A DNA stretch of 7,903 bases. Origin: Lachnospiraceae bacterium (GTDB lineage: Bacteria > Bacillota_A > Clostridia > Lachnospirales > Lachnospiraceae). The notes beneath the pieces are model-generated. The model was not told the origin of the DNA and did not search any database. It saw only the letters and a list, made by a program, of their open reading frames with translations. The stretch is from assembly GCA_024691045.1 (NCBI GenBank), contig JAILOC010000174.1, positions 1 through 7,903 on the forward strand, written 5' to 3'. Below are positions 1 to 6,343 of the stretch, in pieces; position 1 is the first letter of the stretch, and every line of letters begins with the position of its first letter. A program made the translations under genes and the position numbers.

Positions 1-89
1 ACATCAAACAGGTCAAATTCATCAGCGGCGCTACTATCCTCGGTGACGGCGAAGTTGCCCTCATCCTTGATACCAACGCACTCCTTTGA
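1..89 (+). CDS. cheA: Chemotaxis histidine kinase CheA, C-terminal end (partial)
   Basis: Only the last 28 codons are in the window; the reading frame begins with the ATC at position 3 and ends at the TGA at 87-89. The peptide reads IKQVKFISGATILGDGEVAL followed by ILDTNALL. The segment GATILGDGxVALILD is the characteristic end of the CheW-like P5 domain of CheA, which docks the kinase to CheW and the receptors. CheA autophosphorylates on histidine and passes the phosphate to CheY and CheB. The identity rests on this short but very typical C-terminus and on the cheW gene 20 bases downstream. The upstream kinase domains cannot be seen. Confidence 0.88.
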   Translation, partial: IKQVKFISGATILGDGEVALILDTNALL

Positions 90-109
90 TTACAGAAAGG
101 CAGGTTAAT

Positions 110-604
110 ATGGAATTAAGTAATGATCTTAAGAATCTTCCGGCGAGTGGTGACGAGACCAAGATTGTTAAAGAGATTTTCCAGTATATAGTCATCAGCC
201 TCGGTGATGAGGATTTCGGAATCGATATCAATTATATAGACAACATCCTCAGGATGCAGCAGATCACAAGAGTACCCAAGGTTCCCGCATATCTTAAGGG
301 AGTCATCAATCTCAGAGGTGAGGTCATTCCCGTAATGAGCCTCAGACTCAAGATGGGACTTTCCGAGGATGAGATAGGACGCGACACCAGGATCATCATT
401 CTCAAGGTCGAATCCGAAGGAAGCATCGGAGTACTTGTTGACGAAGTCAAGGAAGTTATCAAGCTTTCCGAGGACCAGATCGAGTCCACCACCCCCGAGG
501 GCGGTTCATCCGATTCCAGAAAATTCGTCAGTGCCGTAGGTAAGAACGGTGACCAGCTTATCTCCATTCTCGACATCGGCACAATTAACCTTGATGACAT
601 CTGA
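110..604 (+). CDS. cheW: Chemotaxis coupling protein CheW
   Basis: CheW is the cytoplasmic adaptor linking methyl-accepting chemotaxis receptors to CheA. From ATG 110 the product has 164 residues, with the single CheW domain at about residues 22-162. The hallmark segment is NLRGEVIPVMSLRLKMG at residues 67-83, preceded by PKVPAYLKGVI; a second typical stretch is IGVLVDEVKEVIKL at 106-119. The frame is open upstream to a TTG at 86 that would overlap the cheA stop. ATG 110 is preferred because AAAGG and CAGG lie at suitable distance just before it, and the extra eight residues are not needed by the family. The first 20 residues form a hydrophilic extension ahead of the domain. Spacing to cheA is 20 bases and to cheC 19 bases, so the genes are probably co-transcribed. 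Confidence 0.96.
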   Translation: MELSNDLKNLPASGDETKIVKEIFQYIVISLGDEDFGIDINYIDNILRMQQITRVPKVPAYLKGVINLRGEVIPVMSLRLKMGLSEDEIGRDTRIIILKVESEGSIGVLVDEVKEVIKLSEDQIESTTPEGGSSDSRKFVSAVGKNGDQLISILDIGTINLDDI

Positions 605-623
605 TTAATCATTTGGGGGTCAC

Positions 624-1244
624 ATGAGCGATCTTACTCTTTCTGATGTAACGCAAAATTATTATGACGTATTAAAAGAGATCGGAAACATCGGTGCGGG
701 AAATGCCATGACGGCTCTTTCCCAGATGCTCGGATGCAAGATCGATATGGGTGTTCCCCAGGTTGACCTTCTCGGCTTTTCCGAAGTCGGAACGGCCATC
801 GGCGGTGAAGAGCAGATAATGGTCGGTGTTTTCCTCGGAGTCGAGGGCGATATAACCGGATCCATGCTTTTCCTTGTCGAACAGAAGAGCGCCAAGTATC
901 TGATCAATAAGGTTATGATGGGCATGGGTGATCCCGGCGAAGAGTTCACCGAGATGGAATTATCTGCGATGCAGGAAGTCGGCAACATCATCACCGGAGC
1001 TTATCTGAATTCGCTCTCAACCCTCACAAACCTCAAGATCTATCCTTCGCCTCCGGCACTTACGGTTGATATGGCCGGTGCGATCCTTTCGGTTCCTGCG
1101 ATCGAGTTCGGAATATACGGAGACCAGATACTTATGATCCAGTCGAAATTCTTCGACGAGGTCCAGATCGACGGATATTTCATTCTTGTTCCGGACGTTG
1201 AATCCTATAAGAAAATACTCACCTCCCTCGGATTACCCGTGTAA
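624..1244 (+). CDS. cheC: CheY-P phosphatase CheC
   Basis: CheC dephosphorylates CheY-P and binds CheD, coupling the response regulator to receptor adaptation in Firmicutes and Thermotoga. The product is 206 residues, the normal length of the family. Both phosphatase-type motifs (D/S-x3-E-x2-N) are present: D15-E19-N22 in DVLKEIGNIGAGNA and S114-E118-N121 in SAMQEVGNIITGAYLNSL. This two-motif layout distinguishes CheC from the shorter CheX and from FliY/FliN fusions, whose extra FliN domain is absent here. The ribosome binding site GGGGGT at 615-620 is slightly unusual but can pair with the anti-SD through one G-U wobble; spacing to the ATG is short. The gene lies directly before cheD, matching the known functional pair. 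Confidence 0.96.
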   Translation: MSDLTLSDVTQNYYDVLKEIGNIGAGNAMTALSQMLGCKIDMGVPQVDLLGFSEVGTAIGGEEQIMVGVFLGVEGDITGSMLFLVEQKSAKYLINKVMMGMGDPGEEFTEMELSAMQEVGNIITGAYLNSLSTLTNLKIYPSPPALTVDMAGAILSVPAIEFGIYGDQILMIQSKFFDEVQIDGYFILVPDVESYKKILTSLGLPV

Positions 1245-1285
1245 GACGAAGCGGCATTTAAGTATTTTATCCAAGGAGATAAGAG

Positions 1286-1768
1286 ATGAGTGAAATCATA
1301 AAGGTCGGAATGGCAGACCTTAAGACTTGCCTTCCTCCAAACGGAATAACCACATTGGGTCTCGGATCCTGTGTCGGCATAGCACTCAGGGACAAGAACA
1401 GCAAAGTTGGCGGACTTGTTCATATCATGCTTCCCGACTCCACGGTAATTGCAAATCAGACCAATGTTGCCAAATTTGCAGATACCGGCATAGTGGAGCT
1501 TCTAAAGCAGATGGAGAAGCTCGGAGCGGTCAGGAGAAATGTCGTAGCCAAGATCGCAGGCGGCGCAACGATGTTTGCGATGTCAAGCAGAACCAATCTC
1601 AATGTAGGAGAGAGAAACGTTGAGGCGGTAAAAGCCAAATTAAAAGAACTCGGTATACCTATCTTAGCCGAAGATACGGGACTTAATTTCGGACGTACGG
1701 TAATCTTTTATCCGGAGACCGGCGATTATGTGATCAAGGCGGTAGGCAAGCCGGAGAAGGTCATCTGA
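1286..1768 (+). CDS. cheD: Chemoreceptor glutamine deamidase CheD
   Basis: CheD deamidates specific glutamines in chemoreceptors and is bound and restrained by CheC. The 160-residue product is full length. The catalytic Cys-His pair is visible as C29 in LGLGSCVGIALRD and H46 in GGLVHIMLP, at nearly the same positions as in Thermotoga CheD (C27, H44). The family segments KIAGGATMF and, later, GLNFGRTVIF are also present. The start is supported by a strong AAGGAGA at 1273-1279, six bases before the ATG. The 41-base gap from cheC holds nothing notable besides this ribosome binding site. The stop codon overlaps the ATG of the next gene by one base, which suggests translational coupling. Confidence 0.96.
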   Translation: MSEIIKVGMADLKTCLPPNGITTLGLGSCVGIALRDKNSKVGGLVHIMLPDSTVIANQTNVAKFADTGIVELLKQMEKLGAVRRNVVAKIAGGATMFAMSSRTNLNVGERNVEAVKAKLKELGIPILAEDTGLNFGRTVIFYPETGDYVIKAVGKPEKVI

Positions 1769-2049
1769 TGAAGAGAAAACTAATTCCCCTTACCATGATG
1801 TTAACTGCGGGACTGGTCACTGCGGTGATCACCTTCATCAGGGGAGCCAGTATAATATACAAGTTATCAAGTCTTCTGATCGTTTTTCTGATATTCTATG
1901 TCATAGGCACTGTCATCGTGATGTTCCTTGACCATTTTGACAAGGTCAACAGCAGAGAAGAAATGGTGGAAGACGAAGTTATCGAAAAGGATGCGGACGG
2001 AGAGATGCTTGGATCCGTCGATCAGTCCGCGAACGAAAACGGATCGTAA
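1768..2049 (+). CDS. Small two-helix membrane protein between cheD and sigma28 (unknown function)
   Basis: This 93-residue product is not recognised. Residues about 5-25 (IPLTMMLTAGLVTAVITFI) and about 33-55 (KLSSLLIVFLIFYVIGTVIV and onward) are hydrophobic and look like two transmembrane helices joined by a short basic turn (RGAS). The remaining 38 residues are hydrophilic and acidic (EEMVEDEVIEKDADGE), probably cytoplasmic given the basic MKRK start and two helices. The ATG overlaps the cheD stop (TGATG), with GGAGAAGG at 1753-1760 as ribosome binding site inside cheD. It therefore looks like a genuine translationally coupled operon member. Its place between cheD and the flagellar sigma factor suggests a motility-related role, but no function can be assigned from the sequence. 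Confidence 0.8.
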   Translation: MKRKLIPLTMMLTAGLVTAVITFIRGASIIYKLSSLLIVFLIFYVIGTVIVMFLDHFDKVNSREEMVEDEVIEKDADGEMLGSVDQSANENGS

Positions 2050-2061
2050 GATCCTGAAATT

Positions 2062-2090
2062 ATGACAGGGGGAAGATAAACCGGTTATCT
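2062..2090 (+). promoter_or_regulatory. Unusual translation initiation region of the sigma factor
   Basis: The only good ribosome binding site, AGGGGGA at 2067-2073, ends 17 bases before the sigma-factor ATG at 2091, instead of the 5-9 bases of the neighbouring genes. Between them lies the 8-base palindrome AACCGGTT (2080-2087), flanked by an imperfect GAT/ATC arm. The ribosome binding site itself lies inside a five-codon open frame (ATG 2062 to TAA 2079). No in-frame ATG, GTG or TTG exists closer to the site. Folding of the palindrome could shorten the effective spacing; this is inference. Confidence 0.4.
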
Positions 2091-2864
2091 ATGGACGAGG
2101 CATCAAGAAAAAAACTGCTTGAGGACTACGCCAAGAACAGAGGGGCTGATGTAAGGGAGAAGCTTATCATTGAATATGCTCCTCTCGTTAAAGTTGTCGC
2201 CGGAAGACTTTCCATGTATCTGGGGTACAATGTCGAATTTGAAGATCTGTGCAGCTACGGAATATTCGGACTCATAGACGCGATAGACAAATTCGATAAT
2301 CTCAAGGATGTCAAATTCGAAACATATGCCTCACTCCGTATAAGAGGTTCAATACTCGATCAGATCCGCAAGATGGACTGGATACCCAGGACCATCAGGC
2401 AGAAACAGAAGAAGATCGATGCGGTCATGCATGAGATCGAGGTCACTAAGGGACATGTTGCTACCGATGAAGAGATAGCACAGGCTCTGGGCATTACGGA
2501 TGACGAGTATTCGGAGTGGCAGTCGCAGATGAAGATAACCGGACTTGTCAGTCTTGACGAGTTTGTTGAATCCGGTGCGGATGTCGCATCTTCTCCTTCA
2601 TCACAGACGACCGCTCATTTCATGAGCCCCGAAGAGAATATCGATAAGAAGGAACTCACGGAGAAATTGGCCGAAGCGCTGAAGGGTCTTTCCGAGAAAG
2701 AGCAGCAGATAATCACTCTTTATTACTATGAGGAAATGACTCTTAAGGAAATCGCGCAGACACTTGAAGTTTCGGAATCCAGAATATCCCAGCTTCACAC
2801 GAGAGCTCTTAAGAAGATGAAGGATAAGCTCGGTCCGTATATGGATATACTCACACAGACCTGA
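2091..2864 (+). CDS. sigD: RNA polymerase sigma-28 factor, FliA/SigD/WhiG family
   Basis: This is the alternative sigma factor that directs RNA polymerase to late flagellar, motility and chemotaxis promoters. The 257-residue product has the sigma-70 family order. Region 2 spans about residues 22-98 (EYAPLVKVVAGRLS, then FETYASLRIRGSILDQIRKM). Region 3 starts with DWIPRTIRQKQKKI and runs to about 150. Region 4 spans about 195-245, with a helix-turn-helix at MTLKEIAQTLEVSESRISQL. The DWIPR and YASxRIRGxIxD signatures are diagnostic of the FliA/WhiG group rather than of sigma-F/G sporulation factors. A serine/threonine-rich linker (about 159-183) separates regions 3 and 4. An anti-sigma factor (FlgM) is not in the window. 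The weakly spaced ribosome binding site suggests low or controlled translation. The symbol follows Bacillus usage; fliA is equivalent. Confidence 0.94.
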   Translation: MDEASRKKLLEDYAKNRGADVREKLIIEYAPLVKVVAGRLSMYLGYNVEFEDLCSYGIFGLIDAIDKFDNLKDVKFETYASLRIRGSILDQIRKMDWIPRTIRQKQKKIDAVMHEIEVTKGHVATDEEIAQALGITDDEYSEWQSQMKITGLVSLDEFVESGADVASSPSSQTTAHFMSPEENIDKKELTEKLAEALKGLSEKEQQIITLYYYEEMTLKEIAQTLEVSESRISQLHTRALKKMKDKLGPYMDILTQT

Positions 2865-2883
2865 TCTGCTTAGGAGAACTCAT

Positions 2884-4476
2884 ATGAGAAACGGATATTT
2901 TAAAGTGATAAGGACTCCCGGAGGATTCGGGGTTTCGATATTTGCTCCCAGGGACGGAGGAGAGCCTGTCAGGGCGCAGGAGCTTGTCAATTATCTTGAT
3001 ATGAACGGATTGACCGCTTATGAACCCGGCAAGATCACGGAGGCCATCAAATCCGGCAAGGACGAAGTTATCGAACTCGGAAGCGGTGAATGTCCTCCGA
3101 TCCGTGAGAATTATAATTTCACGGTTTCCGAGGACAATATGAAAGCCATCGCGAGATTCACCCCTCCCTCCGATACGGGAGAAAGGATGACCGTTGAGGA
3201 ATTCCTTAAGGATCTGGCTTTCAGAATGATCAAGTACGGTATTCAGACCGAACTGCTCCAGAAGCTGTTTGCAAGCAGCGGTATCTATTCCACCGATATA
3301 GTCGTTGCCAAGGGTAAGCCGGAAAGACACGGAAGGGATGCCGAGATAGAATATTTTTTTAACACCGATGTTCACGCTAAGCCTGCCATGAATGAGGACG
3401 GCTCCGTGGATTATTTCCATTTAGGCATAGTCAACAATGTCAAGAAGGGTGAGATGCTCGCCCGCATAATTCCCGAGGATGCCGGCGAACCCGGAATGAC
3501 CATACAGGGTGCGCCCATCAAGCCTCGTGAGGTCAAAAAGCTCCGTCACAATTTCGGTAAGAATATCACTCTTTCCGAAGACAGACTTGTCATCAGAAGT
3601 GATGTTGACGGAATGGTACAGCTTATAGACGGAACTGTTTTCGTTTCCAATATCTATACCGTTGAGAATGTAGACAACTCTACCGGCAACATTGATTTCA
3701 CCGGCAACGTCCAGGTCAACGGCAATATCGCGGCCAACTTTGAGGTAAAGGCGACGGGAGATGTCATAGTTTACGGTGTCGTTGAAGGGGCCCACGTTGT
3801 TGCGGGCGGAAATATCATCATTGCCCGCGGTATGAACGGCATGGGCAAGGGGGTGCTCGAAGCGGGCAATAACGTTATCGCCAAATTTATTGAGAACTCC
3901 AATGTCAGGGCAGGCGGCTATGTAAGCACGGAGTCGATCCTTCATTCGGATGTATCCGCAGGAACGGAGGTTACCGTTACCGGAAAGCACGGATTCATTA
4001 CGGGAGGTCATGTTCATGCGGACTCCAAGGTCGAAGCCAAGACGCTCGGTGCGACCATGGGATCGCAGACCATCATCGAGGTAGGTGCAAATCCCGAACT
4101 CAAGAATGAATTCAACAGAACCCAGAAAGAGATCGGTGATATCGTCAAGGCGATCAAGGATGCCCAGCCCATCATCCAGAATTTCATGGAAAAGAAAGCT
4201 AAGGGCGTCAGGATGACAGCCGACCAGCTGGCATATGTAAAGCAGACCGCAGAGAATCTCGAGCTTAAGAAAAAAGAGCTTACCGAGAAAAATGCCCGCA
4301 TGCAGGAGCTCAACAAGATATTCGATCCCGACCGCAAATCCGAAGTGGTAGTCACCGGTGAAGTTTATCCCGGAACCACTATCATCATCGGAGATCTTTC
4401 GACAACGGTCAGGGACAGCTACAAGTATTGCAGATTCATCCGTCAGGCGGGTGATGTCAAGATGGCACCCCTATAG
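2884..4476 (+). CDS. fapA: FapA-type DUF342 flagellar assembly protein
   Basis: The 530-residue product matches the DUF342/FapA layout. An N-terminal region (about 1-160) ends in GKPERHGRDAEIEYFF. The central family signatures GEPGMTIQGAPI (201-212) and LVIRSDVDGMV follow. A right-handed beta-helix-like part with short repeats (about 265-395) includes IDFTGNVQVNGNI, GDVIVYGVVEGAHVVAGGNI and GSQTIIEVGANPEL. A charged coiled coil (about 405-480) and a short beta-rich tail (DRKSEVVVTGEVYPGTTI) complete it. FapA in Vibrio is linked to flagellar assembly and sugar phosphotransferase signalling; in Clostridia such genes often sit next to flagellar sigma factors, with function not settled. The start is supported by AGGAGA at 2872-2877. 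The gene is 19 bases after the sigma factor and 12 bases before the next gene. The product is probably cytoplasmic: no signal peptide or membrane segment is seen. Confidence 0.88.
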   Translation: MRNGYFKVIRTPGGFGVSIFAPRDGGEPVRAQELVNYLDMNGLTAYEPGKITEAIKSGKDEVIELGSGECPPIRENYNFTVSEDNMKAIARFTPPSDTGERMTVEEFLKDLAFRMIKYGIQTELLQKLFASSGIYSTDIVVAKGKPERHGRDAEIEYFFNTDVHAKPAMNEDGSVDYFHLGIVNNVKKGEMLARIIPEDAGEPGMTIQGAPIKPREVKKLRHNFGKNITLSEDRLVIRSDVDGMVQLIDGTVFVSNIYTVENVDNSTGNIDFTGNVQVNGNIAANFEVKATGDVIVYGVVEGAHVVAGGNIIIARGMNGMGKGVLEAGNNVIAKFIENSNVRAGGYVSTESILHSDVSAGTEVTVTGKHGFITGGHVHADSKVEAKTLGATMGSQTIIEVGANPELKNEFNRTQKEIGDIVKAIKDAQPIIQNFMEKKAKGVRMTADQLAYVKQTAENLELKKKELTEKNARMQELNKIFDPDRKSEVVVTGEVYPGTTIIIGDLSTTVRDSYKYCRFIRQAGDVKMAPL

Positions 4477-4488
4477 AGAGGTACGATT

Positions 4489-4794
4489 ATGGCAGGAATA
4501 GAGATCGCCCAGATACCGGCTTCACTTGATTATGCAGCCTTCAAGCATAACGAGGATATGCATGCTTCACTCGTGCAGAGCCATGTCGGAGCGGAGAATG
4601 AAAAAAAGACTGATCTGTCACATTCCCAGGTAGCGACAACCGAGAAGTCCGAGATGCGCCCCGATGATAACGGCGGCTCGGGAAGCGGTTATGCGGGTGA
4701 CGGCGGAATGAACAGAAAAAAGCATCATGAAGATTCGGATTCGGACAAGGTTGTCATCAAGGGATCCTCGTCTTCTTTTGACATAAAGATCTGA
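4489..4794 (+). CDS. Small hydrophilic protein downstream of fapA (unknown function)
   Basis: This 101-residue product is not recognised. The first ~35 residues (MAGIEIAQIPASLDYAAFKH and on to LVQSHVG) look like short amphipathic segments. The rest is low complexity and probably disordered: polar stretches, a Gly/Ser run (GGSGSGYAGDGG at 62-73), a His/Asp/Ser part (KKHHEDSDSDK) and a Ser run near the end (GSSSSFDIKI). No membrane segment, signal peptide or cysteine is present. The start is supported by AGAGAGG at 4475-4481, seven bases before the ATG and overlapping the fapA stop. Spacing of 12 and 14 bases to its neighbours and matching codon use argue for a real operon gene. From memory, clostridial flagellar loci often carry a small protein with a similar short N-terminus after the DUF342 gene; the function is unknown. 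Confidence 0.75.
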   Translation: MAGIEIAQIPASLDYAAFKHNEDMHASLVQSHVGAENEKKTDLSHSQVATTEKSEMRPDDNGGSGSGYAGDGGMNRKKHHEDSDSDKVVIKGSSSSFDIKI

Positions 4795-4808
4795 AAGGAA
4801 CTTTCGCG

Positions 4809-5630
4809 ATGACTGTTTTGGAGATACTGTTACTTGCCGCGGGAGCCGTACTCATTGCGGCAAGTTTTTTTATTCCCGAAAAAGAAGAAGAGATCGATAC
4901 CGATATCAGTGAACTGGTAAGGGAAGAAGTCAAAAAGAGAATAGAGAGCGAATCCGAGAATATGCGAAAGCATGTCGATGATGTCGTAAGCGAGGCAGTC
5001 GGATATGCCGAGGAAAAGACAGAGCGTGCCCTTGAGAGATTGACCAATGAGAAGATCATGGCAGTCAATGAATATTCCGATACGGTTCTTGATGAGATCA
5101 ACAAGAATCACAAGGAAGTCATGTTCATGTATGACATGCTCAATGACAAGCACAAGAATCTCAAGAATACGGTGAGCGAAGCAGAAGAGGTTGCCAGTAA
5201 AGCACAGAAGACCAAAGAGGAACTCAAAGAGGTTTCCGAGACCGTTTCCGCTAAGGCTTCGGAACCTGCAAGCACGCCCGAACCCGTAAGCGTAAAGCAT
5301 TCGTCCCAGAAGGCCGTTAATTTCTTCTCGGGACTGGATGCACCCGAAGCATCCGCTACCGTAAAGAGCATTTCCGAAGAAGAGCCCGTAAAGAACATAA
5401 GAACGCTCAACTGGGCGGAGCTTGCGGTAAGCGATGCGAACGAAGCCGAAAAGAAGGAAGCTGCCAAGGAAGGACGTGAGCCCGAAAAGGCCATCGAAAG
5501 TTCACGTGAGAAGATAAACAGGGAAGTCGTCGAGCTTGCAGAATCGGGACTTGAACCCATTGAAATAGCAAGACGCCTTAAGATGGGAGTCGGTGAAGTC
5601 GGTCTTATATTAGGGCTTCACGGCAGGTAG
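4809..5630 (+). CDS. Membrane-anchored coiled-coil protein with C-terminal helix-turn-helix (DUF6115-like, SwrB-position)
   Basis: The 273-residue product has four visible parts. A single N-terminal membrane helix (about 4-22, LEILLLAAGAVLIAASFF) comes first. A long, highly charged coiled coil (about 33-148) follows, then a Pro/Ser/Glu-rich linker (about 149-230). The C-terminal helix-turn-helix (about 236-272) contains VELAESGLEPIEIARRLKMG and VGEVGLILGL. This ending resembles the DUF6115 pattern (short HTH ending in GEVxLILxL) of clostridial flagellar loci. In Bacillus the gene between sigD and rpsB is swrB, which encodes a single-pass membrane activator of flagellar export. Gene position and topology are similar here, but the protein is longer and the orthology is inference. 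The start is supported by AAGGAA at 4795-4800. The protein probably faces the cytoplasm after its anchor. Confidence 0.8.
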   Translation: MTVLEILLLAAGAVLIAASFFIPEKEEEIDTDISELVREEVKKRIESESENMRKHVDDVVSEAVGYAEEKTERALERLTNEKIMAVNEYSDTVLDEINKNHKEVMFMYDMLNDKHKNLKNTVSEAEEVASKAQKTKEELKEVSETVSAKASEPASTPEPVSVKHSSQKAVNFFSGLDAPEASATVKSISEEEPVKNIRTLNWAELAVSDANEAEKKEAAKEGREPEKAIESSREKINREVVELAESGLEPIEIARRLKMGVGEVGLILGLHGR

Positions 5631-5635
5631 GATCA

Positions 5636-6286
5636 ATGAACAGGAAAAAGAGATTATATATGAGAGGGATCGGTGTCGGTATATTTGTTGCCGCCCTTAT
5701 CCTTATCGTTGCAAGAATAAATACACCGGCTGATATTTCCGATGCCGAGATCATTTCCAGGGCACATGAACTCGGGATGATCGAAAGCGACAGCATGTCA
5801 CTTACGGAATCTGCGGCAAATTCTGATGTTTCCGGACAGGATGAAGGGACGTCTCAGGATCTTTATCCCGTTCTTGTTCCCACCGGTAATGATGACACGG
5901 ATCAGGATGCTAATGATTCCGGTGATATCGAAAATCCGTCCGATCAGGGTACGCAGCCGGTGACTGATGTACAGTCTGAGACTGATGTACAGCCTGAGCC
6001 CGATGTACAGCCTGAGCCCGATGTACAGCCTGAGCCCGATGCTTTGCCTGAACCCGATGTACAGCCCGGACAGAGCGATTATTATATTCTTTCCGTTGAA
6101 AGAGGAAACAGCTCGAATGTCGTTGCGGAAAAGCTTCAGCGTCTGGGTGCAATAGACGATGCGAAGAGCTTTGACAGATATCTTGTCGATAACGGCTATG
6201 CAAACCGCATCAGTGTCGGAACCTTTCAGATCCCCGCAGGCAGCTCCTATGAATGGATAGCCGGGAAGATCACCAATTCACTTTAA
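5636..6286 (+). CDS. Membrane-anchored MltG/YceG LysM-like domain protein lacking the catalytic domain
   Basis: The 216-residue product has a basic N-terminus (MNRKKRLYMR), one membrane helix (about 10-27) and a short helix-like motif DISDAEIISRAHELGM (33-48). An acidic, low-complexity extracytoplasmic linker (about 50-146) ends in six hexapeptide repeats. The C-terminal domain (about 149-215) contains YILSVERGNSSNVVAEKLQR, SFDRYLVDNGY and RISVGTFQIPAGSSYEWIAG. It follows the pattern of the small LysM-like domain that precedes the catalytic part of the endolytic transglycosylase MltG. The catalytic region, which carries the essential Glu and would follow it, is missing because the protein stops there. 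It may therefore bind peptidoglycan without cleaving it. GGCAGG at 5622-5627 serves as ribosome binding site. It follows the preceding gene by five bases. A flagellum-related wall role is inference. Confidence 0.78.
   Translation: MNRKKRLYMRGIGVGIFVAALILIVARINTPADISDAEIISRAHELGMIESDSMSLTESAANSDVSGQDEGTSQDLYPVLVPTGNDDTDQDANDSGDIENPSDQGTQPVTDVQSETDVQPEPDVQPEPDVQPEPDALPEPDVQPGQSDYYILSVERGNSSNVVAEKLQRLGAIDDAKSFDRYLVDNGYANRISVGTFQIPAGSSYEWIAGKITNSL
5966..6073 (+). repeat. Six 18-base tandem repeats coding for a DVQPEP linker
   Basis: The unit GATGTACAGCCTGAGCCC occurs six times in frame. Copies start at 5966, 5984, 6002, 6020, 6038 and 6056. Copies 2-4 are identical; copies 1, 5 and 6 are diverged, coding for DVQSET, DALPEP and DVQPGQ. 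They form residues 111-146 of the MltG-like protein. A Pro-x-Pro-rich acidic stretch of this kind is typical of stiff, extended linkers that span the cell wall. The identical central copies suggest recent slippage or unequal recombination. Confidence 0.92.
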
Positions 6287-6328
6287 GTATTATTATCTGT
6301 AAAGGTTATGAAGTAATGCAATAGTTTT

Positions 6329-6343
6329 GGAGGAAAAACATTG
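6329..6343 (+). promoter_or_regulatory. Ribosome binding site deciding a TTG start
   Basis: GGAGGA at 6329-6334 is the strongest ribosome binding site near the 5' end of the GGDEF gene. It sits six bases before TTG 6341. The next in-frame ATG is internal (residue 22) and would cut into the first membrane helix, so TTG is the likely start. Confidence 0.75.

Noticed and set aside
86..109. TTG start extending cheW by eight residues and overlapping the cheA stop
   Set aside because: ATG 110 has a well placed ribosome binding site and the added residues are not part of the CheW domain.
2565..2640. Ser/Thr-rich insertion between sigma regions 3 and 4
   Set aside because: The linker in this family varies in sequence and the length is close to that of Bacillus SigD, so it is not a notable insertion.
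2851..4017. Two long antisense open frames (2851-3420 and 3421-4017) opposite fapA
   Set aside because: They lie fully or almost fully within the well supported fapA gene, resemble no family I know, and reflect codon bias of the sense strand.
4830..5560. Antisense frames opposite the coiled-coil gene, rich in Leu, Phe and Ser
   Set aside because: Their composition is the mirror of Glu/Lys-rich codons on the sense strand; no ribosome binding site or family pattern supports them.
5910..6203. Repetitive frames opposite or alongside the DVQPEP repeat
   Set aside because: They are frame shadows of the 18-base repeat, which stays open in several frames because its length is a multiple of three.
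6283..6311. Promoter-like TTAAGT-N17-TTATGA before the GGDEF gene
   Set aside because: Both hexamers match the consensus poorly. No sigma-28-type promoter was found in this 54-base gap either.
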